A DNA stretch of 19,470 bases from Geobacter sp. UBA2189 (GCA_002328035.1 DCVL01000035.1:1-19470), one strand, 5' to 3'; counted from the first letter of the stretch, positions 6,717-14,966 are shown. Notes: a model not told the origin generated them from the sequence alone. Numbers and translations: made by a program.

Positions 6717-7847
6717 ATGATCCGTATAACTTGCCCTCATTGCAATTTTACTCGTGAAATGCCGGAAAACATGGTGCCGGACAAGCCTGTGCGGGTTACA
6801 TGTCCAAAGTGTAAGCGGGAATTTGAATTTGATAAAGAGTCTATCCCTTCTCCTCCACCGCTCCCGAAAGTTCCTAGTGTCCCGCCGCCTATTCCTTCTG
6901 CATCCCCCTCCCAATTCCCTCTTACGCCTCCCCCGATTAGAGGGAAAGAGGAATCAAGAACTACAGGAAACAGGGTTAATAATCGTGAGCTTATGTCGGT
7001 GGGGGAACTGTTTGCCGCAACCTGGACAGTTTATAAACAGCGCTGGCTTCTGATTATCGGTCTTTTTATTGCTACAGCGCTTGGTGCTGTAGCTCCGCCA
7101 CTATTGATCGTTGGATTGATGGGAGGTTTTGCAAAAGGGTCGTTTGGAGCAACTGTAGGTATGTTTATGCTTTTGGGTCTGGCTATCATCGCCTCATTCC
7201 TTTTTGTTGCTTGGGGTATGGCAGCGACAATTTCGGCTGCAGTTGATGAAAGACTCGGTTTTAGTGATTCTTTTACCCGTGCGAATGGATGTTGGCTCTC
7301 CCTGCTTTGGGTTACATCCCTCTACAGCTTTATAGTTGGCGGGGCTTCGCTTCTTTTTCTCGTTCCTGGCATACTAACCAGTATATGGTTTTTTGCTGCT
7401 GCATATCTTGTTGTTGCTGAAGATGTAAAGGGCATGGATGCCCTCTTAAAGAGCAAGGCGCTGGTTGATGGACGTTTCTGGCCGGTTTTGGGGAGGCTTA
7501 TCCTGCTCTGGATTCTGGGTATGGTTCTGGGAATGATACCTGTAGTTGGCCCCTTACTCTCTTTGGCAATGGCTCCATTCAGTATGCTCTTTGCCGTGGT
7601 GTTGTACCGAAATCTGAGTGAAACTGCAGGGTCTGTCAGTTGGTCATCAACTGACGGTACAAAGGCGGCTTGGCTGCTTCTTGGCCTTGCCGGATATATC
7701 CTTATACCTTTAATGCTCTTTTTCATCCTTGGGGCGGCATTCTTCAGTTATATGGAGCCAATGTTAAAGATGTTTATTCCGCCCGGCAAGGTTCATCAGA
7801 TTTTTTTTGTAGAACCCATGCAGATTATCATTCCTTTTTTTTATTGA
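6717..7847 (+). CDS. Zinc-ribbon (MJ0042-type) multi-pass membrane protein
   Basis: A 376-residue protein in three parts. Residues 1-40 form a zinc ribbon with C6-x2-C9 and C29-x2-C32, in the pattern ITCPHCNF...VTCPKCKREFEFD of the MJ0042 family. Residues 41-90 are a proline-rich linker. Residues 95-345 hold about five or six hydrophobic segments (near 110-138, 145-172, 195-230, 258-298 and 318-345). AAGGAG precedes the ATG at 6717. Such zinc-ribbon/membrane proteins are common in Deltaproteobacteria with unknown function, and I cannot assign one. The last 20 residues are encoded across two T8 runs (7801-7808 and 7835-7842), so the exact C-terminus is sensitive to an indel. It is divergent from the DUF4139 gene and 32 nt upstream of a response-regulator gene. 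Confidence 0.8.
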   Translation: MIRITCPHCNFTREMPENMVPDKPVRVTCPKCKREFEFDKESIPSPPPLPKVPSVPPPIPSASPSQFPLTPPPIRGKEESRTTGNRVNNRELMSVGELFAATWTVYKQRWLLIIGLFIATALGAVAPPLLIVGLMGGFAKGSFGATVGMFMLLGLAIIASFLFVAWGMAATISAAVDERLGFSDSFTRANGCWLSLLWVTSLYSFIVGGASLLFLVPGILTSIWFFAAAYLVVAEDVKGMDALLKSKALVDGRFWPVLGRLILLWILGMVLGMIPVVGPLLSLAMAPFSMLFAVVLYRNLSETAGSVSWSSTDGTKAAWLLLGLAGYILIPLMLFFILGAAFFSYMEPMLKMFIPPGKVHQIFFVEPMQIIIPFFY

Positions 7848-7879
7848 ACTGCTGCCGTTTTGTATAAAAGGTAACCGGC

Positions 7880-8434
7880 ATGTCTCTGACCTGTAAAGCC
7901 ACAATTCTTATAGTGGAAGATGAAGAGCTCTTGAGAAAGAGTTTAAGAAACTACCTTGAGGACAGCGGATACAGGATTATATCTGCGGAGAACGGCAAAA
8001 AGGCTTTAGAACAGTTCAATAATGAACAGATTGATGTAGTGCTTGCCGATCTTATGATGCCTGTAATGGGTGGACTGGATCTGATTAGCGAGCTCAGGCG
8101 TATAGCTCCTTCGGTGCCAATTATCGTAATATCCGGAGCCGGTTCTGTGCAGGATGCAGTGGAATCGTTGCGGCGGGGCGCCTGGGATTATCTGGTAAAG
8201 CCTGTTCTTGATATGTCAGCATTGGAACATCTTCTGGACAAGGCATTGGAAACTGGCGGTCTTCGTCGTGAGATCGAGAGGCTAAAACAGAAGCTGCTTG
8301 GTTCCGGCCTCCAATATCCAGAGGCTTTTGCCTCCATAATTACCAGATCACAGGCGATGCTATCGATCTTTGGCTATCTTGAGGTTATTGCGCCTACTGC
8401 CCAGCCGATACTTATTCAGGGGGCGACCTTATAA
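7880..8434 (+). CDS. Truncated response regulator (REC plus stub of sigma-54 AAA+ domain)
   Basis: A 184-residue protein. Residues 8-125 are a complete receiver domain with acidic pair E13/D14, phospho-acceptor D57 (LADLMMP), S85 and K107 (GAWDYLVKP). A short helix leads to PEAFASIITRSQAMLSIFGY and IAPTAQPILIQG, which match the start of an NtrC-type sigma-54 activator ATPase. Translation then stops exactly where the Walker A loop should follow. A full family member would have roughly 270 or more further residues (AAA+ and HTH). It may still act as a stand-alone phospho-receiver, but it cannot activate sigma-54 polymerase. The REC domain is about half identical by eye to that of the response regulator at 13061. 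ATG 7880 has AAAGG eight bases upstream. Confidence 0.85.
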   Translation: MSLTCKATILIVEDEELLRKSLRNYLEDSGYRIISAENGKKALEQFNNEQIDVVLADLMMPVMGGLDLISELRRIAPSVPIIVISGAGSVQDAVESLRRGAWDYLVKPVLDMSALEHLLDKALETGGLRREIERLKQKLLGSGLQYPEAFASIITRSQAMLSIFGYLEVIAPTAQPILIQGATL

Positions 8435-8514
8435 CTGTGGCTGTCTCTGGCAAAACAGTTTTCACGTTTTTTGTCTGTGCCGTTTTTCACAAGCTAGACA
8501 TTGGCAGTATGTAA
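8422..8514 (+). pseudogene. Out-of-frame remnant of the sigma-54 activator AAA+ domain
   Basis: In the frame that overlaps the end of the truncated regulator, translation gives GDLITVAVSGKTVF and then a short hydrophobic tail to a TAA at 8512. GDLITVAVSG resembles the GE(L/F)VAVNVAG strand that lies some 20-25 residues after the Walker A start in NtrC-type activators. That suggests a deletion of the Walker A region with a frameshift, followed by loss of the rest of the gene. The match is short and made by eye. Confidence 0.45.
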
Positions 8515-8541
8515 CTATTTGGAATTATATGGGTTATCTTT

Positions 8542-8558
8542 TTGGCATGAGTTCTGCT
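8542..8558 (+). promoter_or_regulatory. Sigma-54 (-24/-12) promoter candidate
   Basis: TTGGCATGAGTTCTGCT matches the consensus TTGGCAC-N5-TTGCT at nearly every fixed position, and the invariant GG (8544-8545) and GC (8556-8557) are exactly 10 nt apart. A start site about 12 nt later would leave roughly 30 nt of leader before the chemoreceptor ATG at 8602, including its GGAGG. It would drive the chemoreceptor-kinase-regulator operon. The spacer 8435-8601 also holds imperfect inverted repeats, such as AAAAC-A-GTTTT near 8455, which could be activator sites. Confidence 0.65.
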
Positions 8559-8601
8559 CTGTCCGAGGGCGTTGTATAACGGGAAAGATTCGGAGGACGA
8601 T

Positions 8602-10245
8602 ATGAAGCGATTCAGAGATTGGGGCATTTTGGGAAAGATTATGGGACTTTCGCTGGTTACCTGGCTGGTGCTTGTTGTTGCAGCTTATACCTTGCTGGTT
8701 CCCTATATTCGCAACCTGATAATGAAGGAGAAGCAGACAGCGCTTAGTGAACTGGTGCAGCAGGCCACCAGTATGCTCCCATCGTTCCAGAAACAGATTG
8801 ATGATGGGGTCTTTACCAAGGAAGAGGCTCAGCAGAAGGCTATTAATCGTCTGAAGGCTATCCGTTATGACAACGGCAGCAATTATATCTGGATCAATGA
8901 TCTTGAGCCAAAGATGGTGATGCACCCTATAAAGCCGGAGCTTGACGGCAAGAATCTGACTGATAACAAGGATCCTAATGGCAAGGCTCTGTTTGTAGAG
9001 ATGGTTGCTGTCTGTAAGGAGAAGGGTAAAGGGTTTGTTCGTTATGCCTGGCCAAAGGCTGCTGGCAGCAGCAAGCCTGTTCCGAAGCTATCTTACGTAG
9101 AGCTTTATCAACCTTGGGGATGGGTTGTAGGAACCGGCATCTATATTGATGATGTTAACGCAGCAATGCAGAAGATACAGATAAGTATAGGTGCTGTTTT
9201 GCTGGTTCTTCTTGCCTTGACCTTTCTTCTTGCACTCTTTGTTGCCCGCTCTGTGACAGCTCCAATAAAAGAGGTCGTTAATACCATTAAAGATATAGCG
9301 CAGGGTGAAGGTGATCTGACCAAGCGTTTGCCTATACATGGAAGAAACGAGGTTGGTGAACTTAGCGAATGGTTCAATACCTTTGTGGGGAAGCTTCAGG
9401 GGATTATAAGGCAGTTGGGCTCCAATGCGCTGCAGCTTGCATCGGCCGCTACCCAGCTTAATTCAACATCCGCTCAAATGAAGGATTCGGTTGCCAATCT
9501 CTCATCTCAGACCACAACGCTTGCTACTGCTGGCGAGGAGATGGCTGCAACAAGCAATGATATTGCAGGCAACTGCCACCTTGCCGCAGATAATGCACAG
9601 CAGGCGGCCAATACAACCAAAAATGGTTTTGATGTTGTCAGCAGCACTGTGCAGGGGATAAAAGCCAGGGGGGAACATACCCGTGAAAACGCGCAGATAG
9701 TCGCTTCACTGGGTGAACGTTCCAACCAGATAGGCGATATAGTCTCAACTATTGAAGATATAGCAGACCAGACGAATCTTCTTGCCCTTAACGCAGCAAT
9801 AGAGGCTGCCAGGGCTGGAGAGATGGGACGCGGTTTTGCAGTTGTTGCAGATGAGGTTCGGGCGCTGGCTGAACGAACCACAAGGGCAACTAAAGAGATA
9901 GGTACAATGATACGCGGTATACAGCAAGAGACCAAAACTGCGATTAATTCAATGGAAGAAGGCTTGAAGGGGAACGAAAAAGGGGCTGTGCAGGCTGCGC
10001 AGCTTGAGACTGCTCTGCAGGATATTCTGAATCAGGTAAGTCTGGTTACGGATCAGATTAACCAGATTGCCACTGCTGCGGAGGAACAGACCTCCACCAC
10101 ACGTGAGATCAGCCATAACGTACTGAATCTTAATGATCTTGCTCAGCAGAATAACCACTCAATATCAGAGACTGCGGTTGCAGCCAACAACGTCTCCCAG
10201 CAGGCTGAAGAGCTTCAGCGCCTTGTCGGGCAGTTCAGGGTATAG
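8602..10245 (+). CDS. Methyl-accepting chemotaxis protein with single Cache sensor
   Basis: A 547-residue membrane chemoreceptor read from ATG 8602, which has GGAGG five bases upstream; an in-frame ATG at 8572 lacks a ribosome-binding site. TM1 spans about 12-36. The periplasmic sCache_2 domain (about 37-187) includes NYIWINDLEPKMVMHP, NGKALFVEMV and PWGWVVGTGIYIDDV. TM2 is about 193-216, a HAMP domain runs 218-270, and a long cytoplasmic signalling coiled coil follows. Its hairpin tip is IEDIADQTNLLALNAAIEAARAGE (about 384-407). There is no C-terminal CheR/CheB-binding pentapeptide. sCache_2 receptors usually bind small organic acids, but the ligand here is not evident. Only 2 nt separate it from the next gene, so receptor and kinase are probably co-expressed. 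Confidence 0.95.
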   Translation: MKRFRDWGILGKIMGLSLVTWLVLVVAAYTLLVPYIRNLIMKEKQTALSELVQQATSMLPSFQKQIDDGVFTKEEAQQKAINRLKAIRYDNGSNYIWINDLEPKMVMHPIKPELDGKNLTDNKDPNGKALFVEMVAVCKEKGKGFVRYAWPKAAGSSKPVPKLSYVELYQPWGWVVGTGIYIDDVNAAMQKIQISIGAVLLVLLALTFLLALFVARSVTAPIKEVVNTIKDIAQGEGDLTKRLPIHGRNEVGELSEWFNTFVGKLQGIIRQLGSNALQLASAATQLNSTSAQMKDSVANLSSQTTTLATAGEEMAATSNDIAGNCHLAADNAQQAANTTKNGFDVVSSTVQGIKARGEHTRENAQIVASLGERSNQIGDIVSTIEDIADQTNLLALNAAIEAARAGEMGRGFAVVADEVRALAERTTRATKEIGTMIRGIQQETKTAINSMEEGLKGNEKGAVQAAQLETALQDILNQVSLVTDQINQIATAAEEQTSTTREISHNVLNLNDLAQQNNHSISETAVAANNVSQQAEELQRLVGQFRV

Positions 10246-10247
10246 CC

Positions 10248-13064
10248 ATGCTTCGTCTTGTTCTGTGCATAGCCGCTCTTTTATCTCTGCTTTCCGGCTG
10301 GGGCTTGTCTTTTGTATCAGCCCAGACGGGGACGGTAACGGTAAGGATGGCACTTGAACAGAACCCGCCTTTGAGCGGTTTTAAAGAAGACGGCAAACCG
10401 GATGGTCTTTTTGTCGATCTGATGAATGAGGTTGCTCTTCAAAATAACTGGCAGGTTGAATATATCTCATGCCCACAGGCGGAGTGCCAGTTAATGCTTG
10501 ACGATCATCGTGCTGATTTTATGGCGCCGCTAGCATGGTCCCCTGAGCGGGCTAAACGTTACTCATTCTCAAAAAACGAAATTGTCACGAACTGGGGTGT
10601 TGTTTATGCACGCCCTGGCAGCAGGATCAACTCTTTTCTTGAGCTACAGGGACGTAAAATAGCGGGAGTTCCGAATGATATCCATTTTTTGCGTCTGCAG
10701 GAGCAGTTAAAGATATTTGATGTTAAAGCAGAATTTGTACCATATTCCAGTTTTGATGCCAGTTTTAAGGCTCTTGAAGAAGGAAAGGTAGACTCAGCTG
10801 TTGTTGGCCGTTTCTTTGCCATGAAGAGAGCCTCTTTCTATCAGATAGAGGCCACCCCTATAATCTTCAATCCGATACATGTCCATATTGCAATCTCTCC
10901 GCATACAAGGGCGGAGCTTATAAACTCCCTTGATAAGAGCATCAATCAGCTCAAAGCTGACAAACAATCAGCCTACTACAGATCCATTCAGCAGCGGCTG
11001 CATCAGGTAAGGCCGATTGTTGTGCCTCTCTGGCTTAAACTGATTTTACCGCTGCTGATTCTCCTTTTGCTGCTATCCATTCTAAACTCCTGGAACCTTA
11101 AACGGGTTGTAAAAGCGAAGACAGCAGAGATTGATGCACAGTATCGGCTCTATCAGGGGGTGTTTAACAGCATATTTCATTTGCAGGGTATACTCGCTCC
11201 GGATGGAACACTGCTTCATGCAAACAGGGCTTCGCTTGAGTTTGCAGGGGTAACAGAGCAGGAAGTTGCAGGAAAGAAGTTCTGGGATACGCCATGGTGG
11301 GGTCACAGCGAGGAATGCAGGGAGAAGCTTCTGCTTCTGATCGGTGAAGCTGTGCAGGGCAAGCCTACGGAGATTGAGACTACCCACAGGAATGCCGCAG
11401 GAGAGTTGAGAAACATTGATTTTAACCTGATTCCGCTTACGGATGATAGGGGGAATCTGCTTTATCTGATCGCGCAGGGGAGGGACACTACAAAGAGAGA
11501 TCAGTTCGAGCAGGAACTTAACTCTCGCAATGCCTTCCTGAACACCCTCTTTAACAGTATCCCTTTTGATCTCTGGGTGCGTGATAATGAGGGGCGACTT
11601 GTCATGCAAAATCGTTTGCATGAAGAACATTACGGCGATTCCCTTGGCGCTACTATGGCTCAAAGCAAGTTAAACCCTGTATTGAGAGAGGTTTGGAAGA
11701 TATATTTTGAGGATGCCTTGCAGGGTGACAAGCGTGACTTTGAAGAGCGGGAAGGATCAACAATATACAGAAAAATTATAGCCCCGATTATTGAGAATGG
11801 TAAGGTTACAGCCTGCTTTGGCCTGAACATAGATATTACTGAACGATACAAGATGCTTCAGCAGGTAATGGAGAGTGAACGTCGTTTCAAGATGCTTTTT
11901 GATGAACTTCCGTTTATCGTCACTATCAAGGATCCAAACAGTACGGTATACAGGGATGTCAACCGTTTCTACTGTGAATTTAACAATGTAGGCAAGGCTG
12001 ATGTTGTTGGTAAGCGCCCGACTGAAATCGGGAACTTCATAGATGAGGAACAGCACGAAGGGATTGCCAGGGAACTTGCGAAAAAAGGCAGGGTTGATCT
12101 TCAAGAGATAACCATTTACAGGCATGATGGGGCTGAAAGAATAGGTCTGCTTTCCTGTAGAATAATGAGGCTTGCCGGTCTGCCCAGCAATCTGACAGTA
12201 ATCCAGGATGTTACGGAGCTTAAAGAGGCTGAACTGGCATTGCGTACAGCCAGAGAGCGTGAGCAGTCTCTGATGTTGCAGAATGAAAAGATGATTATGA
12301 TAGGCGGTATGGCGGCTGGAATGGCTCACGAGATCAATAACCCTGCCGGAATCATTTCACAGGAATTACAAAATCTTAAACGTCGGCTTTCTCCCGAGCT
12401 TCCCGCCAATCGCGCTGTGGCATCCAGGCTGGGTGTCGAGATAGAATCGTTAAACAATTATCTGATTACCAGAGAAATCCCACTTTTTATAGAACATATT
12501 GATCAGGGGGTTCGCCGTATCTGCGGCATTGTTTCAAATATGCTCCAGTTCAGCAGTCAGGATGGCCAGATACTGCGTCCGGCCAAGATTGCGGATCTCC
12601 TGCACCATGCCCTGGAGTTGGCTGGTAATGACTATGACCTGAGAAAAATATATGATTTCAAGGGTATAGAGGTTTCAATAGATGCCGATCCGAATCTGAA
12701 GCCTGTCTACCTGATAATAACCGAGATTGAGCAGGTGCTTATCAATCTGTTAAAGAATGCTGCTCAGGCGATGTATGGGCAGCAAAAAGAGCGAAAGATC
12801 AAGGTTACTGCTGGACTTCAATACTCCTGGGCTACTATAAGGGTAGAGGATAATGGCCCAGGGATACCTGGAGAGCTTCAGATGAGGATATTTGAGCCGT
12901 TTTTCACTACCAAGGATATAGGGACGGGAACGGGGCTCGGTCTGGCAATCAGTTATGCCATAGTTGTAGAGCATCATAAAGGGCGTATAGAGGTATCATC
13001 CGTTCCGGATGGAGGAGCCTGTTTTACCATCTGGCTGCCTGTTCAGGAGGAATTATCAACATGA
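10248..13064 (+). CDS. Hybrid-sensor histidine kinase: SBP_bac_3, TM, three PAS, HisKA, HATPase
   Basis: A 938-residue inner-membrane sensor kinase. Residues 1-25 form a signal peptide. Residues 30-250 form a periplasmic family-3 solute-binding domain (GKPDGLFVDLMNEVA, DFMAPLAWSPERAKRYSFS), like amino-acid binding proteins. A transmembrane helix spans 261-282. Three PAS-like domains follow at about 303-415, 428-535 and 543-660. The HisKA H-box GMAAGMAHEINNPAG puts the phospho-acceptor at H694. The ATPase has the N-box QVLINLLKNAAQAM (N837), G1 DNGPGIP, F-box FEPFFTTKD and G2 GTGLGLAIS, so it should be active. It lacks a receiver domain. The stop overlaps the next gene's start as ATGA, so the REC-GGDEF-EAL protein is the likely phospho-target. 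Its ligand is unknown and may be shared with the adjacent chemoreceptor. Confidence 0.93.
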   Translation: MLRLVLCIAALLSLLSGWGLSFVSAQTGTVTVRMALEQNPPLSGFKEDGKPDGLFVDLMNEVALQNNWQVEYISCPQAECQLMLDDHRADFMAPLAWSPERAKRYSFSKNEIVTNWGVVYARPGSRINSFLELQGRKIAGVPNDIHFLRLQEQLKIFDVKAEFVPYSSFDASFKALEEGKVDSAVVGRFFAMKRASFYQIEATPIIFNPIHVHIAISPHTRAELINSLDKSINQLKADKQSAYYRSIQQRLHQVRPIVVPLWLKLILPLLILLLLLSILNSWNLKRVVKAKTAEIDAQYRLYQGVFNSIFHLQGILAPDGTLLHANRASLEFAGVTEQEVAGKKFWDTPWWGHSEECREKLLLLIGEAVQGKPTEIETTHRNAAGELRNIDFNLIPLTDDRGNLLYLIAQGRDTTKRDQFEQELNSRNAFLNTLFNSIPFDLWVRDNEGRLVMQNRLHEEHYGDSLGATMAQSKLNPVLREVWKIYFEDALQGDKRDFEEREGSTIYRKIIAPIIENGKVTACFGLNIDITERYKMLQQVMESERRFKMLFDELPFIVTIKDPNSTVYRDVNRFYCEFNNVGKADVVGKRPTEIGNFIDEEQHEGIARELAKKGRVDLQEITIYRHDGAERIGLLSCRIMRLAGLPSNLTVIQDVTELKEAELALRTAREREQSLMLQNEKMIMIGGMAAGMAHEINNPAGIISQELQNLKRRLSPELPANRAVASRLGVEIESLNNYLITREIPLFIEHIDQGVRRICGIVSNMLQFSSQDGQILRPAKIADLLHHALELAGNDYDLRKIYDFKGIEVSIDADPNLKPVYLIITEIEQVLINLLKNAAQAMYGQQKERKIKVTAGLQYSWATIRVEDNGPGIPGELQMRIFEPFFTTKDIGTGTGLGLAISYAIVVEHHKGRIEVSSVPDGGACFTIWLPVQEELST

Positions 13065-14791
13065 GTTCTGAAGAACCGCGTTTAATACTGCTGATAGATG
13101 ATGAACCGCTGATTCGTAAGAGTATTGCAGTCTATCTTGAAGATAATGGTTATCTTGTTGTACAGGCGGAGAACGGCTGGAAAGGGATTGAACTGTTTGA
13201 TCAAAACCGTCCCGATCTGGTGCTTACAGACCTGATGATGCCTGGTATGGATGGCCTGGCTGTTTTAAGGGCTATAAAAGAACGTGCTGATGAAATACCT
13301 GTAGTGGTTGTATCAGGAAACGGCTCTGTAAATTACGCTGTTGAGGCAATGAGAGAGGGCGCCTGGGACTATATAACAAAGCCGATCCATGACTTTTGCC
13401 AGCTTGATCTGATGCTTGACCAGTGTCTCAAAAGGGCAGAGCAGATGAAAGAGGATAAGAGCCGTCAGTTTGAAATGGCGCTTCACAGCGTTGATCTTGC
13501 AGAGCAGCTGGCTCGGCTTAAGGAGCATGATCAGTTAACCGGCCTGCCACAGCGTCAACAGCTACAGGACTTTTTTTATAAGACCGTTATCAGATCAGAT
13601 TTCTCTGGTGTTATGCATCTGCTTTTGCTGGATCTTGATAATCTTAAGTTGATCAACAAGTCTTTGGGGCTTGAGTATGGCGATATGCTCCTTGCAGAGC
13701 TTGCATCACGTTTCAAGGAGATTATGGATGAACATCTTATGATAAGCAGGTTGGGCGGGGATCAGTTTGTTTTTCTCTCCACTGCCAATGAGGAACTGCA
13801 TACCTTGATTAAACGGTTACGTGACATACTTGCCGAACCTGTCAAGCTGGCCGGAGAAAGTTTTAAGCTAACAGCAGGTATGGGGATTTCTGATTATCCC
13901 CAGGATGGAGAATCTCTTGGTCGTCTGTTGCAAAACGCGAATATCGCGCTAGGAAAAGCAAAGTGTTTGGGCAAAAACAGTTACTGCCTGTATCAGTCAG
14001 AATTGGGAACAGAAGCAAGTCGGATTGTCATGCTTGAGACTCAGCTTCAGAACGCGATGCAACGAAATGAATTTAACCTGTACTATCAGCCTAAGGTTAA
14101 TGCATTGACCAGAGAGATTGCCGGAATGGAGGTGCTGCTCCGCTGGAACCGTAAAAATGAGACAACGATAATAGGGCCGGATCTCTTTGTCCCTCTACTT
14201 GAGGAAAGCGGTCTGATAGTTGATGTAGGAAGCTGGGTTTTGTTAACCGCATGCCGCCAGTATTCTGAATGGCGCATGAATGGGATGCCTCCGCTTGTCC
14301 TTTCAGTAAACCTTTCGGCAGCCCAGTTTCTGACAGGGAATCTGCCTCAGTATGTAGCAGACATTTTAATTGAGACAGGTATGGAGCCTTCCTCTCTCTG
14401 CCTTGAGCTTACAGAAAGTATATTTTTACAGGGGATAGAGCATATTGAAGAGATTTTAAAGCAGATAGCCGAACAGGGGATTCGACTTTCGATTGATGAT
14501 TTTGGCACTGGATATTCAAGCCTCTCCTATTTATTAAAAATGCCTATTGATGAGTTGAAGATAGACCGTGCTTTTGTAAAACATCTTCCAGCTGACAGGC
14601 ATGCCGCAGCGATTACGGATTCTGTTCTGACACTTGCACAATCCATGGGAATAAGCGTGGTTGCAGAAGGTGTAGAGATGGAAGAGCAGGCTTCATATCT
14701 TATAGAACGTGGTTGTCAGGAACTTCAGGGTTATCTGTTCAGCAGACCGATACCTCCAGAAGAGTTCCAAAGAAATTATTTTCGGAAATAA
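13061..14791 (+). CDS. Response regulator REC-GGDEF(degenerate)-EAL, likely c-di-GMP phosphodiesterase
   Basis: A 576-residue cytosolic protein. The REC domain (8-125) has D57 in LTDLMMP and K107 in AWDYITKP. The GGDEF-like domain (about 155-315) has GGDQF at 232-236, with Gln replacing the usual Glu, and no RxxD inhibitory site upstream, so cyclase activity is doubtful. The EAL domain (about 325-572) keeps YYQPKV, E357 in the EVLLRW variant of EAL, N417 in SVNLSA, E452 in LTES, DDFGTGYSSL (479-488), K500 in LKIDRAF and E536 in AEGVE, so phosphodiesterase activity is likely. By analogy with Caulobacter PdeA (CC3396), the degenerate domain may bind GTP and regulate the EAL domain. It overlaps the kinase gene by 4 nt and is very probably its partner. 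Confidence 0.92.
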   Translation: MSSEEPRLILLIDDEPLIRKSIAVYLEDNGYLVVQAENGWKGIELFDQNRPDLVLTDLMMPGMDGLAVLRAIKERADEIPVVVVSGNGSVNYAVEAMREGAWDYITKPIHDFCQLDLMLDQCLKRAEQMKEDKSRQFEMALHSVDLAEQLARLKEHDQLTGLPQRQQLQDFFYKTVIRSDFSGVMHLLLLDLDNLKLINKSLGLEYGDMLLAELASRFKEIMDEHLMISRLGGDQFVFLSTANEELHTLIKRLRDILAEPVKLAGESFKLTAGMGISDYPQDGESLGRLLQNANIALGKAKCLGKNSYCLYQSELGTEASRIVMLETQLQNAMQRNEFNLYYQPKVNALTREIAGMEVLLRWNRKNETTIIGPDLFVPLLEESGLIVDVGSWVLLTACRQYSEWRMNGMPPLVLSVNLSAAQFLTGNLPQYVADILIETGMEPSSLCLELTESIFLQGIEHIEEILKQIAEQGIRLSIDDFGTGYSSLSYLLKMPIDELKIDRAFVKHLPADRHAAAITDSVLTLAQSMGISVVAEGVEMEEQASYLIERGCQELQGYLFSRPIPPEEFQRNYFRK

Positions 14792-14879
14792 GACTAAACC
14801 AGCTAATAAAAACCTCTCTTTTAATCCCTCTCTCTAATCCAGTTTTTCAATATTAATCCAATATCTTTCCACTTTTTAC

Positions 14880-14912
14880 AGACAAATCAGTTTGTGACTG
14901 ATTTGTTTCTTG
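14880..14912 (+). terminator. Terminator-like hairpin after the chemoreceptor-kinase operon
   Basis: ACAAATCAG (14882-14890) and CTGATTTGT (14898-14906) form a perfect 9-bp stem with a 7-nt loop, followed by TTTCTTGATATTTT. It lies 90 nt after the stop of the REC-GGDEF-EAL gene in a spacer with no gene. The T-tract is interrupted, so efficiency is uncertain. A binding site for a dimeric regulator is the alternative. Confidence 0.5.
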
Positions 14913-14966
14913 ATATTTTAATTAAGTTAGTTATAATTCATTATTAAATTTTCATATTAATATTTG

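Noticed and set aside
6591..6914. A 108-codon upstream extension of the DUF4139 reading frame.
   Set aside because: It is antisense to the zinc-ribbon gene, Arg-rich and unlike the family. The start at 6590 has both a ribosome-binding site and a signal peptide.
7844..7868. TTGAAC and TATAAA as a sigma-70 promoter for the truncated regulator.
   Set aside because: The hexamers are only 13 nt apart, too close for sigma-70.
8370..8579. A 69-codon plus-strand frame overlapping the end of the truncated regulator.
   Set aside because: It has no ribosome-binding site, no recognisable domain and a Cys/Trp/Phe-rich composition typical of out-of-frame reading. It is treated as part of the decayed region.
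9507..9935. Long minus-strand open frames inside the chemoreceptor gene, and similar ones inside other genes.
   Set aside because: They are antisense shadows, rich in Ser/Ala/Ile or low-complexity, without ribosome-binding sites or domain motifs.
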